Assembly (NCBI GenBank): GCA_031263195.1
Contig: JAISGD010000010.1
Span: 1 to 32,074 of the forward strand
Source: Campylobacteraceae bacterium
GTDB taxonomy: Bacteria; Campylobacterota; Campylobacteria; Campylobacterales; Campylobacteraceae
Reading direction: 5' to 3'
DNA length: 32,074 nt
Each line of letters opens with the position of its first letter. The stretch's first letter is position 1. The position numbers were made by a program, and so were the translations under genes. Below are positions 9,334 through 16,648 of the stretch, in pieces. The notes under the pieces were generated by a model. It saw nothing but the letters and a program-made list of their open reading frames with translations. It did no database searches and was not told where the DNA came from.

Positions 9334-9354
9334 GACTATTAAAATTTTATAGTC
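9334..9354. terminator. bidirectional terminator-like hairpin between AIPR and vsr
   Basis: GACTA and TAGTC flank a self-complementary TTAAAATTTTA core, giving a near-perfect AT-rich hairpin that overlaps the vsr stop codon. On the plus strand it is followed by AGTTTT. It sits in the 51-nt gap between two convergent genes, where a shared terminator is expected. The stem is weak because it is AT-rich. Confidence 0.4.
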
Positions 9355-9790
9355 AGTTTTCCAGATGATTATCGCAAATTATTTTCGTAACTTTGTCAAT
9401 AAGCGGCGTAAGGTCGTGTTTGTATTCATGTCTTATTTCACACTCCCAAACCGTAATGACATTCCAGCCCAAAACTGTAAGTTTCTGCAAATTTACTTTG
9501 TCTCTCTCTACGTTTGAAGTGATTTTATCAACCCAAAATTTTGTATTTGTTTTTGGAGTATAGGCATATTTGCAACCTTCATGTCTGTGCCAAAAACAGC
9601 CGTGCAAAAATATAACCGTTTTATATTTAAGCAAAACAATATCTGGCTTTCCGGGCAAATTCTTATCATTCACGCGATACCTAAAGCCTCTTGCAAAAAG
9701 AGATTTGCGCAATGCCAATTCAGGCTTTGTACCTTTTGAACGAATTTTTGACATACATTCCGATCGTTTTTCTTTACTCCAAATATCCAT
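9353..9790 (-). CDS. vsr: Vsr-family very short patch repair endonuclease
   Basis: Vsr nicks DNA at T:G mismatches that arise when 5-methylcytosine deaminates, and it usually accompanies a C5 methyltransferase. The 145-residue protein has the full family layout: MDIWSKEKRSECMSKIRSKG at the start, LPGKPDIVL with catalytic Asp50, and FLHGCFWHRHEGC. Asp50, His63, His68 and His70 line up with E. coli Vsr Asp51, His64, His69 and His71; Phe66 and Trp67 correspond to the intercalating pair; nearby Cys and His residues suit the structural zinc site. The length is normal. An AGAGG site precedes the ATG. The gene is convergent with the operon. It may repair damage caused by the methyltransferase, or, as proposed for Vsr-like proteins in MORC-type R-M systems, serve as a restriction nuclease. 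Confidence 0.92.
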   Translation of the reverse strand: MDIWSKEKRSECMSKIRSKGTKPELALRKSLFARGFRYRVNDKNLPGKPDIVLLKYKTVIFLHGCFWHRHEGCKYAYTPKTNTKFWVDKITSNVERDKVNLQKLTVLGWNVITVWECEIRHEYKHDLTPLIDKVTKIICDNHLEN

Positions 9791-9867
9791 ACCGTTTTTT
9801 CCTCTAAAAACACTAAAAATTTGATTGATGAATTAAAAGCATTTTCATTTTTTGTTTCAACAACTGC

Positions 9868-10362
9868 TTAAAAAGGTATATTTACGCCCAAACTTACTCC
9901 GTGATTTCCAACATTGTTTATTTTATCGCCGCTTATATGCAAACCGTATTTATAAGTCAGCGCAACAAACGAACGCCGCCAACTAACACCAATCTCCGGA
10001 ACAAATCTAAACTCTTTTTCGCCGTAACCCGAATAGTGCGCAATGTCCGCTCCGACAACCATTTTAAATGGAAATTCTCTTTCGCGGTTTATTACTTTAA
10101 AGTCAAGTTTCACTCCTTTTAGCGAACTCTCAAGACTTTTTTCAACACCCGCTTTGATCACTATCATCTCGCCAAATTCACGTTCAAAAAAACCAAATCC
10201 GCTCTCAACGCTTACAAATTGCTCTTTTTAATATGTAAACCCGGGCGACAATACAAAGCCTGAGTCAAAAAGGTCTGAGCTAAAAAGACCAAGTGGACTA
10301 GCGTCAAAAGCCGATGAAAACAGCAGTCAAAATGCCAAAACGCTGCTTCTTATTGTTTTCAA
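9868..10362 (-). pseudogene. decayed small outer-membrane beta-barrel protein gene
   Basis: Reading one continuous frame from TTG 10362 to TAA 9868 gives 164 codons with the plan of a small outer-membrane barrel: a signal-peptide-like start (MKTIRSSVLAF, a stop, LLFSSAFDAS), alternating aromatic strands, and a C-terminus ending GVSLGVNIPF with the terminal Phe typical of barrels. Two stops interrupt it: TGA at codon 12 (10329-10327) and TAA at codon 45 (10230-10228). The start codon is TTG, but it has an AAAGGA site 8 nt upstream. The last 99 residues (from Met at 10167) are open and look like the end of an autotransporter or OmpA-like barrel. Because both stops fall in the same frame with no indels, decay seems recent. 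Sequencing error or recoding is possible but less likely. It adjoins the foreign/native junction. Confidence 0.65.
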
Positions 10363-10405
10363 TATATTTGTCCTTTTTGAAAATTTATTATAATTAAAGC
10401 TGGCT

Positions 10406-12604
10406 TTACAAATCTTGCTCTATCAATTTTTTGAACAAATCAAAATACAGCTCTTGAACTTTCACAACGCTTAACTCTATTTTTTCATCAATTATAAGTT
10501 TATCGCCCTCTACTCTTCCGATAACTCTTACATGTAAGCCTATATTTTTTGCTAACTCTTCAAAGGCTTTTTCATTTTTTACCTCAACTATCGCCCTTGA
10601 AAAACTCTCGCTAAAAAATAGCTTATCATCTTTAAAACCGGTATCTATTTTCGCGCCAAGTCCGCTAACAGCGCTCATTTTAGCAAGCGCGACAGCTAAG
10701 CCGCCCACATTTAAATCTTTAGCGCATAGCAGTAAATCTTGTTTGTTTGCCTCTATAACAAGTTCCCAAAGTTTTAACTCTTTATCATAATCAATATTCG
10801 GTAACCTGCCTTTAACAATGTCCGAAAAAACTTTAAGGTATAAACTTCCGCCAAGCTCATCGTTCGTATCTCCTAAAAGATATATCGCACTGCCCTCTTT
10901 TTGAAAAAACGAAGGCAACACTTTATTGGCGTCGTCATTTAATCCTACCATAGCTATAGAAGGCGTGGGAAACACTCCAACTCCCTCAGTTTCGTTATAC
11001 AAAGAGACGTTTCCGCTGACAACAGGAGTATTAAGAGCCAAGCAAGCCTCTTTTATTCCTTCGCAGCCTTTAGCGAATTGCCACATAACTTCCGGATTTT
11101 CAGGATTACCGTAATTTAGACAATCGGTAATCGCCAACGGTCTTGCTCCGCTCATAGCGACATTTCGACCACTCTCCATTACAGCCGCCGCCGCACCGCC
11201 TTTTGGGTCTATGTAGTTAAATCTGGGATTGCAATCGCTACTTAAACTAAGGGCTTTTCCATTTTCTTTAATGCGAATCACACTCGCGTCAAGAGATCCG
11301 GGAGCTTTTATGGTATTTGTCTGCACCATAGAATCATACTGCTCGTATATCCACGATTTATCAGCAATTTCCGGATGTGCCAAAAGCTTTTCAAAAGCTT
11401 CTTGTATATTTGGCGCTTCAAAAACGGGAATGTTTTCTATATCTTTTAAGTACTCAGGTTCTTTAATGGGACGATTTAAAATAGGAGCGTTTTCGCTAAC
11501 GGGAGCAACGGGAATATTCGCCGCCAACTCGCCGTTAAAATACAGTTCCATAACTCCCGTATCCGTAACTTCGCCAATCACTTCAGCGTCCAAATCCCAC
11601 TTTTTAAATATCTCAAGCACTTTATCTTCACAGCCTTTTTTAGCGCATATGAGCATTCTTTCTTGAGATTCGCTAAGCATAAATTCATAAGGCGTCATAC
11701 CCTCTTCGCGCGCGGGAACACGAGACAAATCCAATTTCATACCGCTGCCGCTGCGTCCCGCCATCTCAAATGAGCTTGAAGTAAGACCTGCCGCGCCCAT
11801 ATCTTGAATGCCAACGATATAATCATATTTAAATAGCTCCAAACAAGCCTCAAGCAAAAGTTTTTCGGCAAACGGATCGCCAACTTGAACGGTAGGTCTT
11901 AGAGATTTATTTTCTTCTGTAAAACTATCGCTTGCCATAACAGCTCCGCCAAGACCGTCCCGTCCCGTTTTGCTTCCCACATATATAACCGGATTTCCGA
12001 TACCCTCGGCTCGTCCGTAAAAAATCTCATCGCTTTTGCAAAGCCCTAAAGTAAAAGCGTTAACTAAAATATTTCCATTATAGCACTCGTCAAAAAATGT
12101 CTCGCCGCCTATCGTGGGAACACCCATACAGTTACCGTAATGCCCTATTCCCTCAACAACTCCCCGTACCAAATATCTCTGTTTTTTCGCCGTTTTATCG
12201 TCGCCTTCAACTCTGCCAAAACGTAAAGAGTTAAGATTTGCCACAGGACGAGCACCCATTGTGAAAACGTCTCTTAGTATTCCTCCAACTCCGGTAGCTG
12301 CACCTTGAAACGGTTCAATGAAACTCGGATGATTATGACTCTCCATTTTAAAAACAGCAGCCATACCGTCTCCTATATCTATAACTCCGGCATTTTCTCC
12401 GGGTCCTTGAATAACCCAAGCGGCTTTTGTCGGAAAACCGTTTAGATATTTTTTGCTGGATTTATATGAACAATGTTCGCTCCACATCGCAGAAAATATG
12501 CCAATTTCCAATATATTCGGTTCTCTTTGTAAAATATCTTTTATCTTTACATAATCTTCGTCTGTTAATTTATGAGCTTTTAAAATTTCAGCTGTGGTTT
12601 TCAT
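10406..12604 (-). CDS. purL: phosphoribosylformylglycinamidine synthase subunit PurL
   Basis: PurL catalyses the ATP-dependent conversion of FGAR to FGAM in purine synthesis, working with the small subunits PurS and PurQ (the glutaminase). At 732 residues it is the short, multi-subunit type found in Campylobacterota and Bacillus, not the 1,300-residue single-chain enzyme. Diagnostic segments are [15 protein letters not shown] (about 40-54), the nucleotide-site block [15 protein letters not shown] followed by [20 protein letters not shown], and [19 protein letters not shown]. The second half repeats the same fold with [13 protein letters not shown] and [13 protein letters not shown]. The ATG at 12604 fits the family N-terminus. 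A decayed copy of its first codons and upstream region lies 2.7 kb away (15268-15378). It stands alone here; neither purS nor purQ is in the window. Confidence 0.97.
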   Translation of the reverse strand: MKTTAEILKAHKLTDEDYVKIKDILQREPNILEIGIFSAMWSEHCSYKSSKKYLNGFPTKAAWVIQGPGENAGVIDIGDGMAAVFKMESHNHPSFIEPFQGAATGVGGILRDVFTMGARPVANLNSLRFGRVEGDDKTAKKQRYLVRGVVEGIGHYGNCMGVPTIGGETFFDECYNGNILVNAFTLGLCKSDEIFYGRAEGIGNPVIYVGSKTGRDGLGGAVMASDSFTEENKSLRPTVQVGDPFAEKLLLEACLELFKYDYIVGIQDMGAAGLTSSSFEMAGRSGSGMKLDLSRVPAREEGMTPYEFMLSESQERMLICAKKGCEDKVLEIFKKWDLDAEVIGEVTDTGVMELYFNGELAANIPVAPVSENAPILNRPIKEPEYLKDIENIPVFEAPNIQEAFEKLLAHPEIADKSWIYEQYDSMVQTNTIKAPGSLDASVIRIKENGKALSLSSDCNPRFNYIDPKGGAAAAVMESGRNVAMSGARPLAITDCLNYGNPENPEVMWQFAKGCEGIKEACLALNTPVVSGNVSLYNETEGVGVFPTPSIAMVGLNDDANKVLPSFFQKEGSAIYLLGDTNDELGGSLYLKVFSDIVKGRLPNIDYDKELKLWELVIEANKQDLLLCAKDLNVGGLAVALAKMSAVSGLGAKIDTGFKDDKLFFSESFSRAIVEVKNEKAFEELAKNIGLHVRVIGRVEGDKLIIDEKIELSVVKVQELYFDLFKKLIEQDL

Positions 12605-12680
12605 AGCGTAACCTTATAAAATTTTTTACAAATTGTACAAAAAAAGGGCTTATTGGCGCGTTAAAGAGCGAAAAAATAAC
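12564..12680. repeat. parent copy of duplicated purL 5' region
   Basis: This segment covers the first 14 purL codons and about 75 bp upstream. It matches 15268-15378 at roughly four positions in five by eye, including the upstream words TTACAAAT and GCTTATT.G.GCGTTAAAGA. The remaining upstream region (12681-12824) contains no gene that I can see. Confidence 0.65.
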
Positions 12681-12824
12681 GACGGAATGGATTTGCAAAC
12701 CATGTATTATGAGTGCAAAAAATGAAATAAACGTTATATAACATACTAAATGATATTAAAATGAGATCTATTAAATAAAGGAAGTGGTAGTCAAGCCGTT
12801 TATAAAACTGATTTGAAAAAGGAG

Positions 12825-13559
12825 TTAAAATTTTTCCGCTTTATGCACAACAACCTGTTTTGGCATTTGAATCGGTATTGATGATAATGCATATCCGCCT
12901 GCATGCGGCTCATTATATTTATATCTCTTGTCCGGTTTTTTCTCTATCAGCCAAAATGAGAAATGCTTGCCATTTTGCCAAAGCCCAGATAGCTTTCCGC
13001 CTTCAAACACTACATTATTCGCGTAAATATGGATAGTAGAATTTGGACTGTACGTAACCACGCCGCCTATTACTTTTACATTTTGCGACATATAACTGCC
13101 GCCATTAATATTAATACCGTAAATATGCGCAACAGCATCGTCATTTAGATTTAAAAAGCTTACGTTGCCACCGTTTATAGCGGCTTTAGACTTCCCGTAT
13201 AAATTAATATGCGAAATACTACTTGCTTCTTCCATCTCGATACTGCTGTTATCTTGAAGCGTAAGATGCGATATATCCGCTCCTTCTTCAATAAAAAGAT
13301 GCAAATTGTCAGACATTTCACAATGCGGCACAACAGTGTCTTTTTTAAAGGATAAATCTTCATTATTTTTTATATACAAAATACCCAATATCATAGTTTC
13401 ATTATTTATTTCATTTGTGCATATACTCTGTCTTTTGTAGTCTTTGTCCAATATTTCTATCACTTTGCCTCTATTTTCCTTGCATGTAGTTTCCATATTT
13501 TTATCTACCGCACACAAAATGCAAGCAAAAATTAAAAACATCAATACTGTTTTTTTCAT
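12825..13559 (-). CDS. exported protein with a beta-solenoid-like middle
   Basis: I do not recognise this 244-residue protein. It starts with a clear signal peptide (MKKTVLMFLIFACILCAVDK, cleavage near Ala17 or just after Cys16) and has an AAGGA site 5 nt before the ATG. Residues about 85-190 are built of short, evenly spaced strands with alternating polar and hydrophobic residues and many Asn and Gly (for example ISHLTLQDNSSIEMEEASSI, then ISHINLYGKSKAAINGG), the look of a parallel beta-helix or of polymer-forming bactofilin-like repeats. Cys residues lie before this part. It is codirectional with the LRR protein gene 25 bp upstream, so the two may be cotranscribed. Periplasmic or surface location is likely; function unknown. 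Confidence 0.7.
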   Translation of the reverse strand: MKKTVLMFLIFACILCAVDKNMETTCKENRGKVIEILDKDYKRQSICTNEINNETMILGILYIKNNEDLSFKKDTVVPHCEMSDNLHLFIEEGADISHLTLQDNSSIEMEEASSISHINLYGKSKAAINGGNVSFLNLNDDAVAHIYGININGGSYMSQNVKVIGGVVTYSPNSTIHIYANNVVFEGGKLSGLWQNGKHFSFWLIEKKPDKRYKYNEPHAGGYALSSIPIQMPKQVVVHKAEKF

Positions 13560-13584
13560 ATAAATCCTTCTAAAATTATTAATA

Positions 13585-15039
13585 TCATCGAGCAGTTTTT
13601 GATATATTATTGCCTTCTATATGAAAATATTTTAATTTTTTAAGCTCTTTTATCTCATCAGGCAAACTTGTCAATTTGTTGTTATTAACATAAAGATGTG
13701 TTAGATTGGTAAGATTCCCCATCTCTTTTGGCAAAAAAGCTACTTCATTATTATTTAGTGTCAATTCTCCAAGATTAGCAAGTTGTCCTATTTCGGATGG
13801 TAAAATTTTTACCTTATTTTTATCAAAACGCAGTGAAACTAAACTTGTAAGTCCGCCTATCTCTTTTGGCAAAACAGTAATTTGATTTTCAGTAAAATGT
13901 AGATATTCCAGTCGCTTCAATTCGCCTATCTCGCTTGGCAGTTCTATTAAACTGTTTTCGCTTATGTACAAGCTTTTCAGATTAACAAGTTGTCCTATTT
14001 CCAAAGGCAAATTGGTTATATTGTTTTTTATTAACGTAAGTTTTGCTAATTTTTGAAGTCCGCCTATTGTATTTGGAATAGATATAAGCCTATTTTGTCC
14101 TGCATGTAATTCATTTAAATTTTTTAGATTTCCGATAGTTTCGGGCAGAAAAGTAAGTTCATTTTTGACTATATTCAGTTCGCGTAAATTTTCAAGATTG
14201 CCTATCTGGTCTGGCAACTCTTTCAATTTATTCGCACACAAATTAAGATATGCCAAGCTTTTTAATTTTCCTATCTCTTTTGGCAAAGTTACTAATTTTC
14301 CATCTTCTGCTGTGAAATCTTTTAAATTTATAAGACCGCCTATTTCCGACGGGAGATCAGTTAATAAATTGCGGTTAATATTTAGCTTTTCCAGATTTTT
14401 AAGACCGCCTATTCCTTTGGGCATATTAATTAATTTATTACTGTTTATATTGAATTCTTTTAGATTGATAAGCAGACCTATCTCGTCAGGCAACTGTGCA
14501 ATGTGATTACTTTCAATCACCAATTTTTCTAAATTTACAAGTTTACCTGTCTCTTTGGGTAGCGCCGAGATATTATTATACGAAACATCTAAAGTTTTTA
14601 AAGATATAAGCTTTTCTATCTCCGTTGGCAAATAAGCTATTTGATTGTTGCGCGCAAAAAGATATTTTAAATTTGCGAGATTGGCTATCTCTGACGGCAG
14701 ATTAGTTAAAAGATTGCCATTAATACTTAAAACTTCAAGATTTTTAAGATTGCCTATCTCAGGAGATAAATCTTTCAAATTATTTCTTGATAAATTTAAC
14801 AATTTAAGCTCCAAAAGCTCTTTTTTGCGCCGCGGAAGACCTTCAAAATATTTTCCATCAGCGGTATATTGAGCAGGCGGTATGCCATTATCGTCAGCCC
14901 AAGTCCAAAGCCTTTGCATCCAATTATCTTCAAAGATGATTTCTATTGGAGATATTTTATAATGTACCCAGTAAAATATCGTTGTTGTAGTGCTTATAAA
15001 CGAAATTAAAATAAGCAAACAGATAAAAAACTTTTTCAT
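13585..15039 (-). CDS. membrane-anchored or exported leucine-rich repeat protein
   Basis: The 484-residue protein starts with a hydrophobic segment (residues 4-25, an uncleaved anchor or signal), then a linker to about residue 79. From residue 80 to 470 there are 17 uninterrupted leucine-rich repeats of exactly 23 residues, followed by a partial eighteenth. The consensus is roughly LxxLxLxxNxLxxLPxEIGxLxN, the bacterial form close to Ras-suppressor/SDS22-type LRRs. Such arcs bind proteins; partners cannot be predicted. The odd degree of regularity, with no indels in 391 residues, points to growth by internal duplication. GGAG lies 10 nt before the ATG. It lies upstream of the beta-solenoid-like gene on the same strand (25-bp gap). 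No catalytic domain (for example a NEL ligase) is attached. Confidence 0.88.
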   Translation of the reverse strand: MKKFFICLLILISFISTTTTIFYWVHYKISPIEIIFEDNWMQRLWTWADDNGIPPAQYTADGKYFEGLPRRKKELLELKLLNLSRNNLKDLSPEIGNLKNLEVLSINGNLLTNLPSEIANLANLKYLFARNNQIAYLPTEIEKLISLKTLDVSYNNISALPKETGKLVNLEKLVIESNHIAQLPDEIGLLINLKEFNINSNKLINMPKGIGGLKNLEKLNINRNLLTDLPSEIGGLINLKDFTAEDGKLVTLPKEIGKLKSLAYLNLCANKLKELPDQIGNLENLRELNIVKNELTFLPETIGNLKNLNELHAGQNRLISIPNTIGGLQKLAKLTLIKNNITNLPLEIGQLVNLKSLYISENSLIELPSEIGELKRLEYLHFTENQITVLPKEIGGLTSLVSLRFDKNKVKILPSEIGQLANLGELTLNNNEVAFLPKEMGNLTNLTHLYVNNNKLTSLPDEIKELKKLKYFHIEGNNISKTAR

Positions 15040-15267
15040 TTAGTATTTACTCCATTTTATAAAATCATCACTCTTATAAAAATAATGTAATTTTAAAATT
15101 TTAATTTTACAGTATATTATTTTATAGAAATTGTATTATATTTAAATAAAGTTAAAATATTAACAGATATATATCCAATATCTTCATATTTCCAATTCAG
15201 CTCGTTCATCATGATCTTTGCATCTATTCCCCACTATATTCAGCCATCTTTTTGGGACGGTTCTTCT

Positions 15268-15378
15268 ACGTTAATTTATAGGCTTTTAAAATTTTAGCTG
15301 TGGTTTTCGTAGTATAACATTATAAATTTTTACAAATCATACAAAAAATGCTTATTAGTGCGTTAAAGAATGAAAACT
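15268..15378 (-). repeat. decayed duplicate of the purL start and upstream region
   Basis: The segment corresponds to 12564-12680, in the same orientation. It includes the codons for the purL start (K-T-T-A-x-I-L-K-A) but with the ATG changed to ACG and a later codon changed to a stop (TAT AAA read as part of CTATAAATTAAC), so it cannot make PurL. It ends where the repeated Sel1 promoter region begins. Confidence 0.65.
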
Positions 15379-15412
15379 ATTTTAAGATAACTTTCCTATT
15401 TTTTCTGCTATT
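15350..15412 (+). repeat. upstream repeat, copy 1 (second copy at 16565-16627)
   Basis: The two copies share a run of about 45 nearly identical bases centred on AACTATTTTAAGATAACTTT and continuing to TTTTTTCTGCTAT. Copy 1 lies before the first Sel1-type gene, copy 2 before the third. The 5' end of copy 1 also continues into the purL-like duplicate. Confidence 0.8.
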
Positions 15413-15414
15413 AT
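15406..15414 (+). promoter_or_regulatory. extended -10 promoter of the first Sel1-type gene
   Basis: TGCTATTAT fits an extended -10 element (TGnTATAAT-like), about 27 nt before the ATG at 15442, with AAGGA in the leader. Upstream is AT-rich with no clear -35, as is usual in Campylobacter-type promoters. The second copy at 16624-16632 reads TGCTATGAC and should be weak or dead. Confidence 0.5.
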
Positions 15415-15441
15415 ACTACCAATTTTAAACAAGGATTTACT

Positions 15442-15831
15442 ATGAAAAAACTACTGCTTTTGTGTCTAATAAGCGCTGTTTGCTTCGCGCAATCAACGCT
15501 TGATTTTGATAAAAATAAAGAGCTTTGCGACAAAAAAAACGATGCTAAAGCTTGTTCTTTAGTCGGTTCTTTATACGCTTTAAAAGATAAGCCTGACTAT
15601 GAAAAAGCTATAGAATATACTGTAAAAGGTTGCAACGGTAAAGATGCAAACGGATGCTTGTCGGTAGGCAGTGCATATTTGATGGGTGCGGGTGTAGAAA
15701 AAGATGAAACAAAAGCGATGCAATTTTATAAAAAAGGTTGCGATTTAAAAGATGAATTAAGCTGCGAAATGTATAAAAGTAATGGCCAAACATTGAAAGA
15801 TATATTAAGCGATTTTGAAGATGATGAGTAG
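15442..15831 (+). CDS. small exported Sel1-repeat protein (A)
   Basis: A 129-residue protein with a signal peptide (MKKLLLLCLISAVCFAQ, cleavage after CFA) and two Sel1-like repeats: one around KACSLVGSLYALKDKPDYEK and one around NGCLSVGSAYLMGAGVEKDE, each ending in a YxxKGC-type segment. Paired cysteines in each repeat match the HcpA/Hcp cysteine-rich family of Campylobacterota, in which disulphides tie helix pairs in the periplasm or outside. It has a good AAGGA site. It is followed 22 nt after its stop by the second Sel1-type gene, so the pair probably forms an operon. Role unknown; relatives bind proteins or peptidoglycan fragments. Confidence 0.85.
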   Translation: MKKLLLLCLISAVCFAQSTLDFDKNKELCDKKNDAKACSLVGSLYALKDKPDYEKAIEYTVKGCNGKDANGCLSVGSAYLMGAGVEKDETKAMQFYKKGCDLKDELSCEMYKSNGQTLKDILSDFEDDE

Positions 15832-15853
15832 GAATATAACTAAAAGGACGAAT

Positions 15854-16345
15854 ATGAGAAAATTATTAGTTTTGATTTGTTGTGCCGGTTTTTGTTTTGC
15901 GAATGCAGATGTAGACAAATTAGTAAAAAAGTTTCAAGACGGTTGTGATAATAATAAATATGACGATTGTTTGCAACTTGCTATGATGTATGATAACAAC
16001 CCGTTCGCACCGCAAATGCACGATAAAGACAAAGCTGCGGAATATTACGGCAAAAGTTTACAAATTTTGAAAAAAACTTGTCTAAACGGCGATGCAAGAA
16101 ATTGTTTAAAGATTGGGAACTTTTATTTTGACGGATCTTTTAATGTTGAAAAAAATGGCGATAAAGCGTATGAATACTTTAAAAAAGGCTGCTTTGATTT
16201 AAAAAGCGGAGAAACTTGTTATATGGCGGGAAGTATTTACAAAACAGCTAAAGACGAAATAAAAGCAACCGAATTTATTGAAAAGTCTTGTGAGCTTAAA
16301 TACCCTATATGTTTATACGAAAAACAAATGGAGTCAAATAAATAA
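15854..16345 (+). CDS. small exported Sel1-like Cys-rich protein (B)
   Basis: The protein has 163 residues from ATG 15854, which is preceded by AAAAGGA. An in-frame ATG at 15815 overlaps gene A and would bury the signal peptide, so I reject it. The signal peptide is MRKLLVLICCAGFCFANA. The mature part has Sel1-type helix pairs, each marked by Cys pairs (GCDNNKYDDCLQLAMMYDNN; NARNC-like LKIGNFYFDG; YFKKGCFDL..GETCYMAGSIY; EKSCELKYPIC). It belongs to the same Hcp-like group as gene A, but the closest match is gene C at 16649: the last 90 bp of the shared part (16214-16305) are identical or nearly so. Probably periplasmic or secreted. Confidence 0.85.
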   Translation: MRKLLVLICCAGFCFANADVDKLVKKFQDGCDNNKYDDCLQLAMMYDNNPFAPQMHDKDKAAEYYGKSLQILKKTCLNGDARNCLKIGNFYFDGSFNVEKNGDKAYEYFKKGCFDLKSGETCYMAGSIYKTAKDEIKATEFIEKSCELKYPICLYEKQMESNK

Positions 16346-16349
16346 AAGT

Positions 16350-16514
16350 AACGTTTAAAAACATTCTTTTTGTAAATTCTTACGAATTTGCAAGTATTGT
16401 TCCGCTTTTTAGAACGGTTTCCAGTATCATGTTAGCAACTATCGTACCGCCATGACATTGAAATTCAATCATATCTTTTGTCGTATAACTATTGGGAATT
16501 ATTTTCTTGACCAT
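16350..16514 (-). pseudogene. mnmE: fragment of mnmE (tRNA modification GTPase)
   Basis: On the minus strand the frame reads IIPNSYTTKDMIEFQCHGG, then IVANMILETVLKSG, ILANS, a TAA stop, and EFTKRMFLN. This matches the end of the N-terminal folate-binding domain of MnmE, where the hallmark is SYTxEDxxEFQCHGG followed by ANPGEFTKRAFLNGK. The stop replaces PG. Both ends are missing: it begins near 16514 and breaks off just before the end of Sel1 gene B. A working mnmE must be elsewhere in the genome. The rest of this gap (16515-16627) holds no gene apart from the promoter repeat. Confidence 0.75.
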
Positions 16515-16564
16515 TTGCCATAGTTATAGTTTCAATCAAATCAAAAATGTAATGTCTTCATAAT

Positions 16565-16627
16565 AACTTATTTGGTGTGTTAAAAAGTGAGAAACTATTT
16601 TAAGATAACTTTCCTATTTTTTCTGCT
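16565..16627 (+). repeat. upstream repeat, copy 2, with damaged promoter
   Basis: This copy matches 15350-15412 but the -10 box has changed from TATTAT to TATGAC (16624-16632), and the ribosome binding site that follows has changed from AAGGAT to AAGAT. Confidence 0.75.
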
Positions 16628-16648
16628 ATGACGTTATCAAGATTTACC

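Larger units (their letters stand above)
15040..15441. other. intergenic stretch with gene remnants
   Basis: The first part (15040-15180) is AT-rich with no recognisable element. On the minus strand at about 15265-15120 a frame with two early stops reads GIDAKIMMNELNWKYEDIGY, probably the end of a decayed gene that I cannot name. Then come the purL-like duplicate (15268-15378) and the promoter of the first Sel1-type gene. Confidence 0.45.

Noticed and set aside
1-9800. Integrative element with its own integrase
   Set aside because: No integrase, transposase, tRNA or terminal repeat is visible at either end of the foreign segment.
10043-10231. Plus-strand ORFs across the outer-membrane pseudogene
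   Set aside because: They are antisense shadows of the barrel frame, which explains the sequence better.
10320-10335. UGA read as tryptophan in the signal peptide of the barrel gene
   Set aside because: A second stop (TAA) breaks the same gene, and no other gene in the window needs UGA as Trp, so recoding is not supported.
14165-14872. Plus-strand ORFs within the LRR gene
   Set aside because: Periodic antisense frames produced by the LRR repeats.
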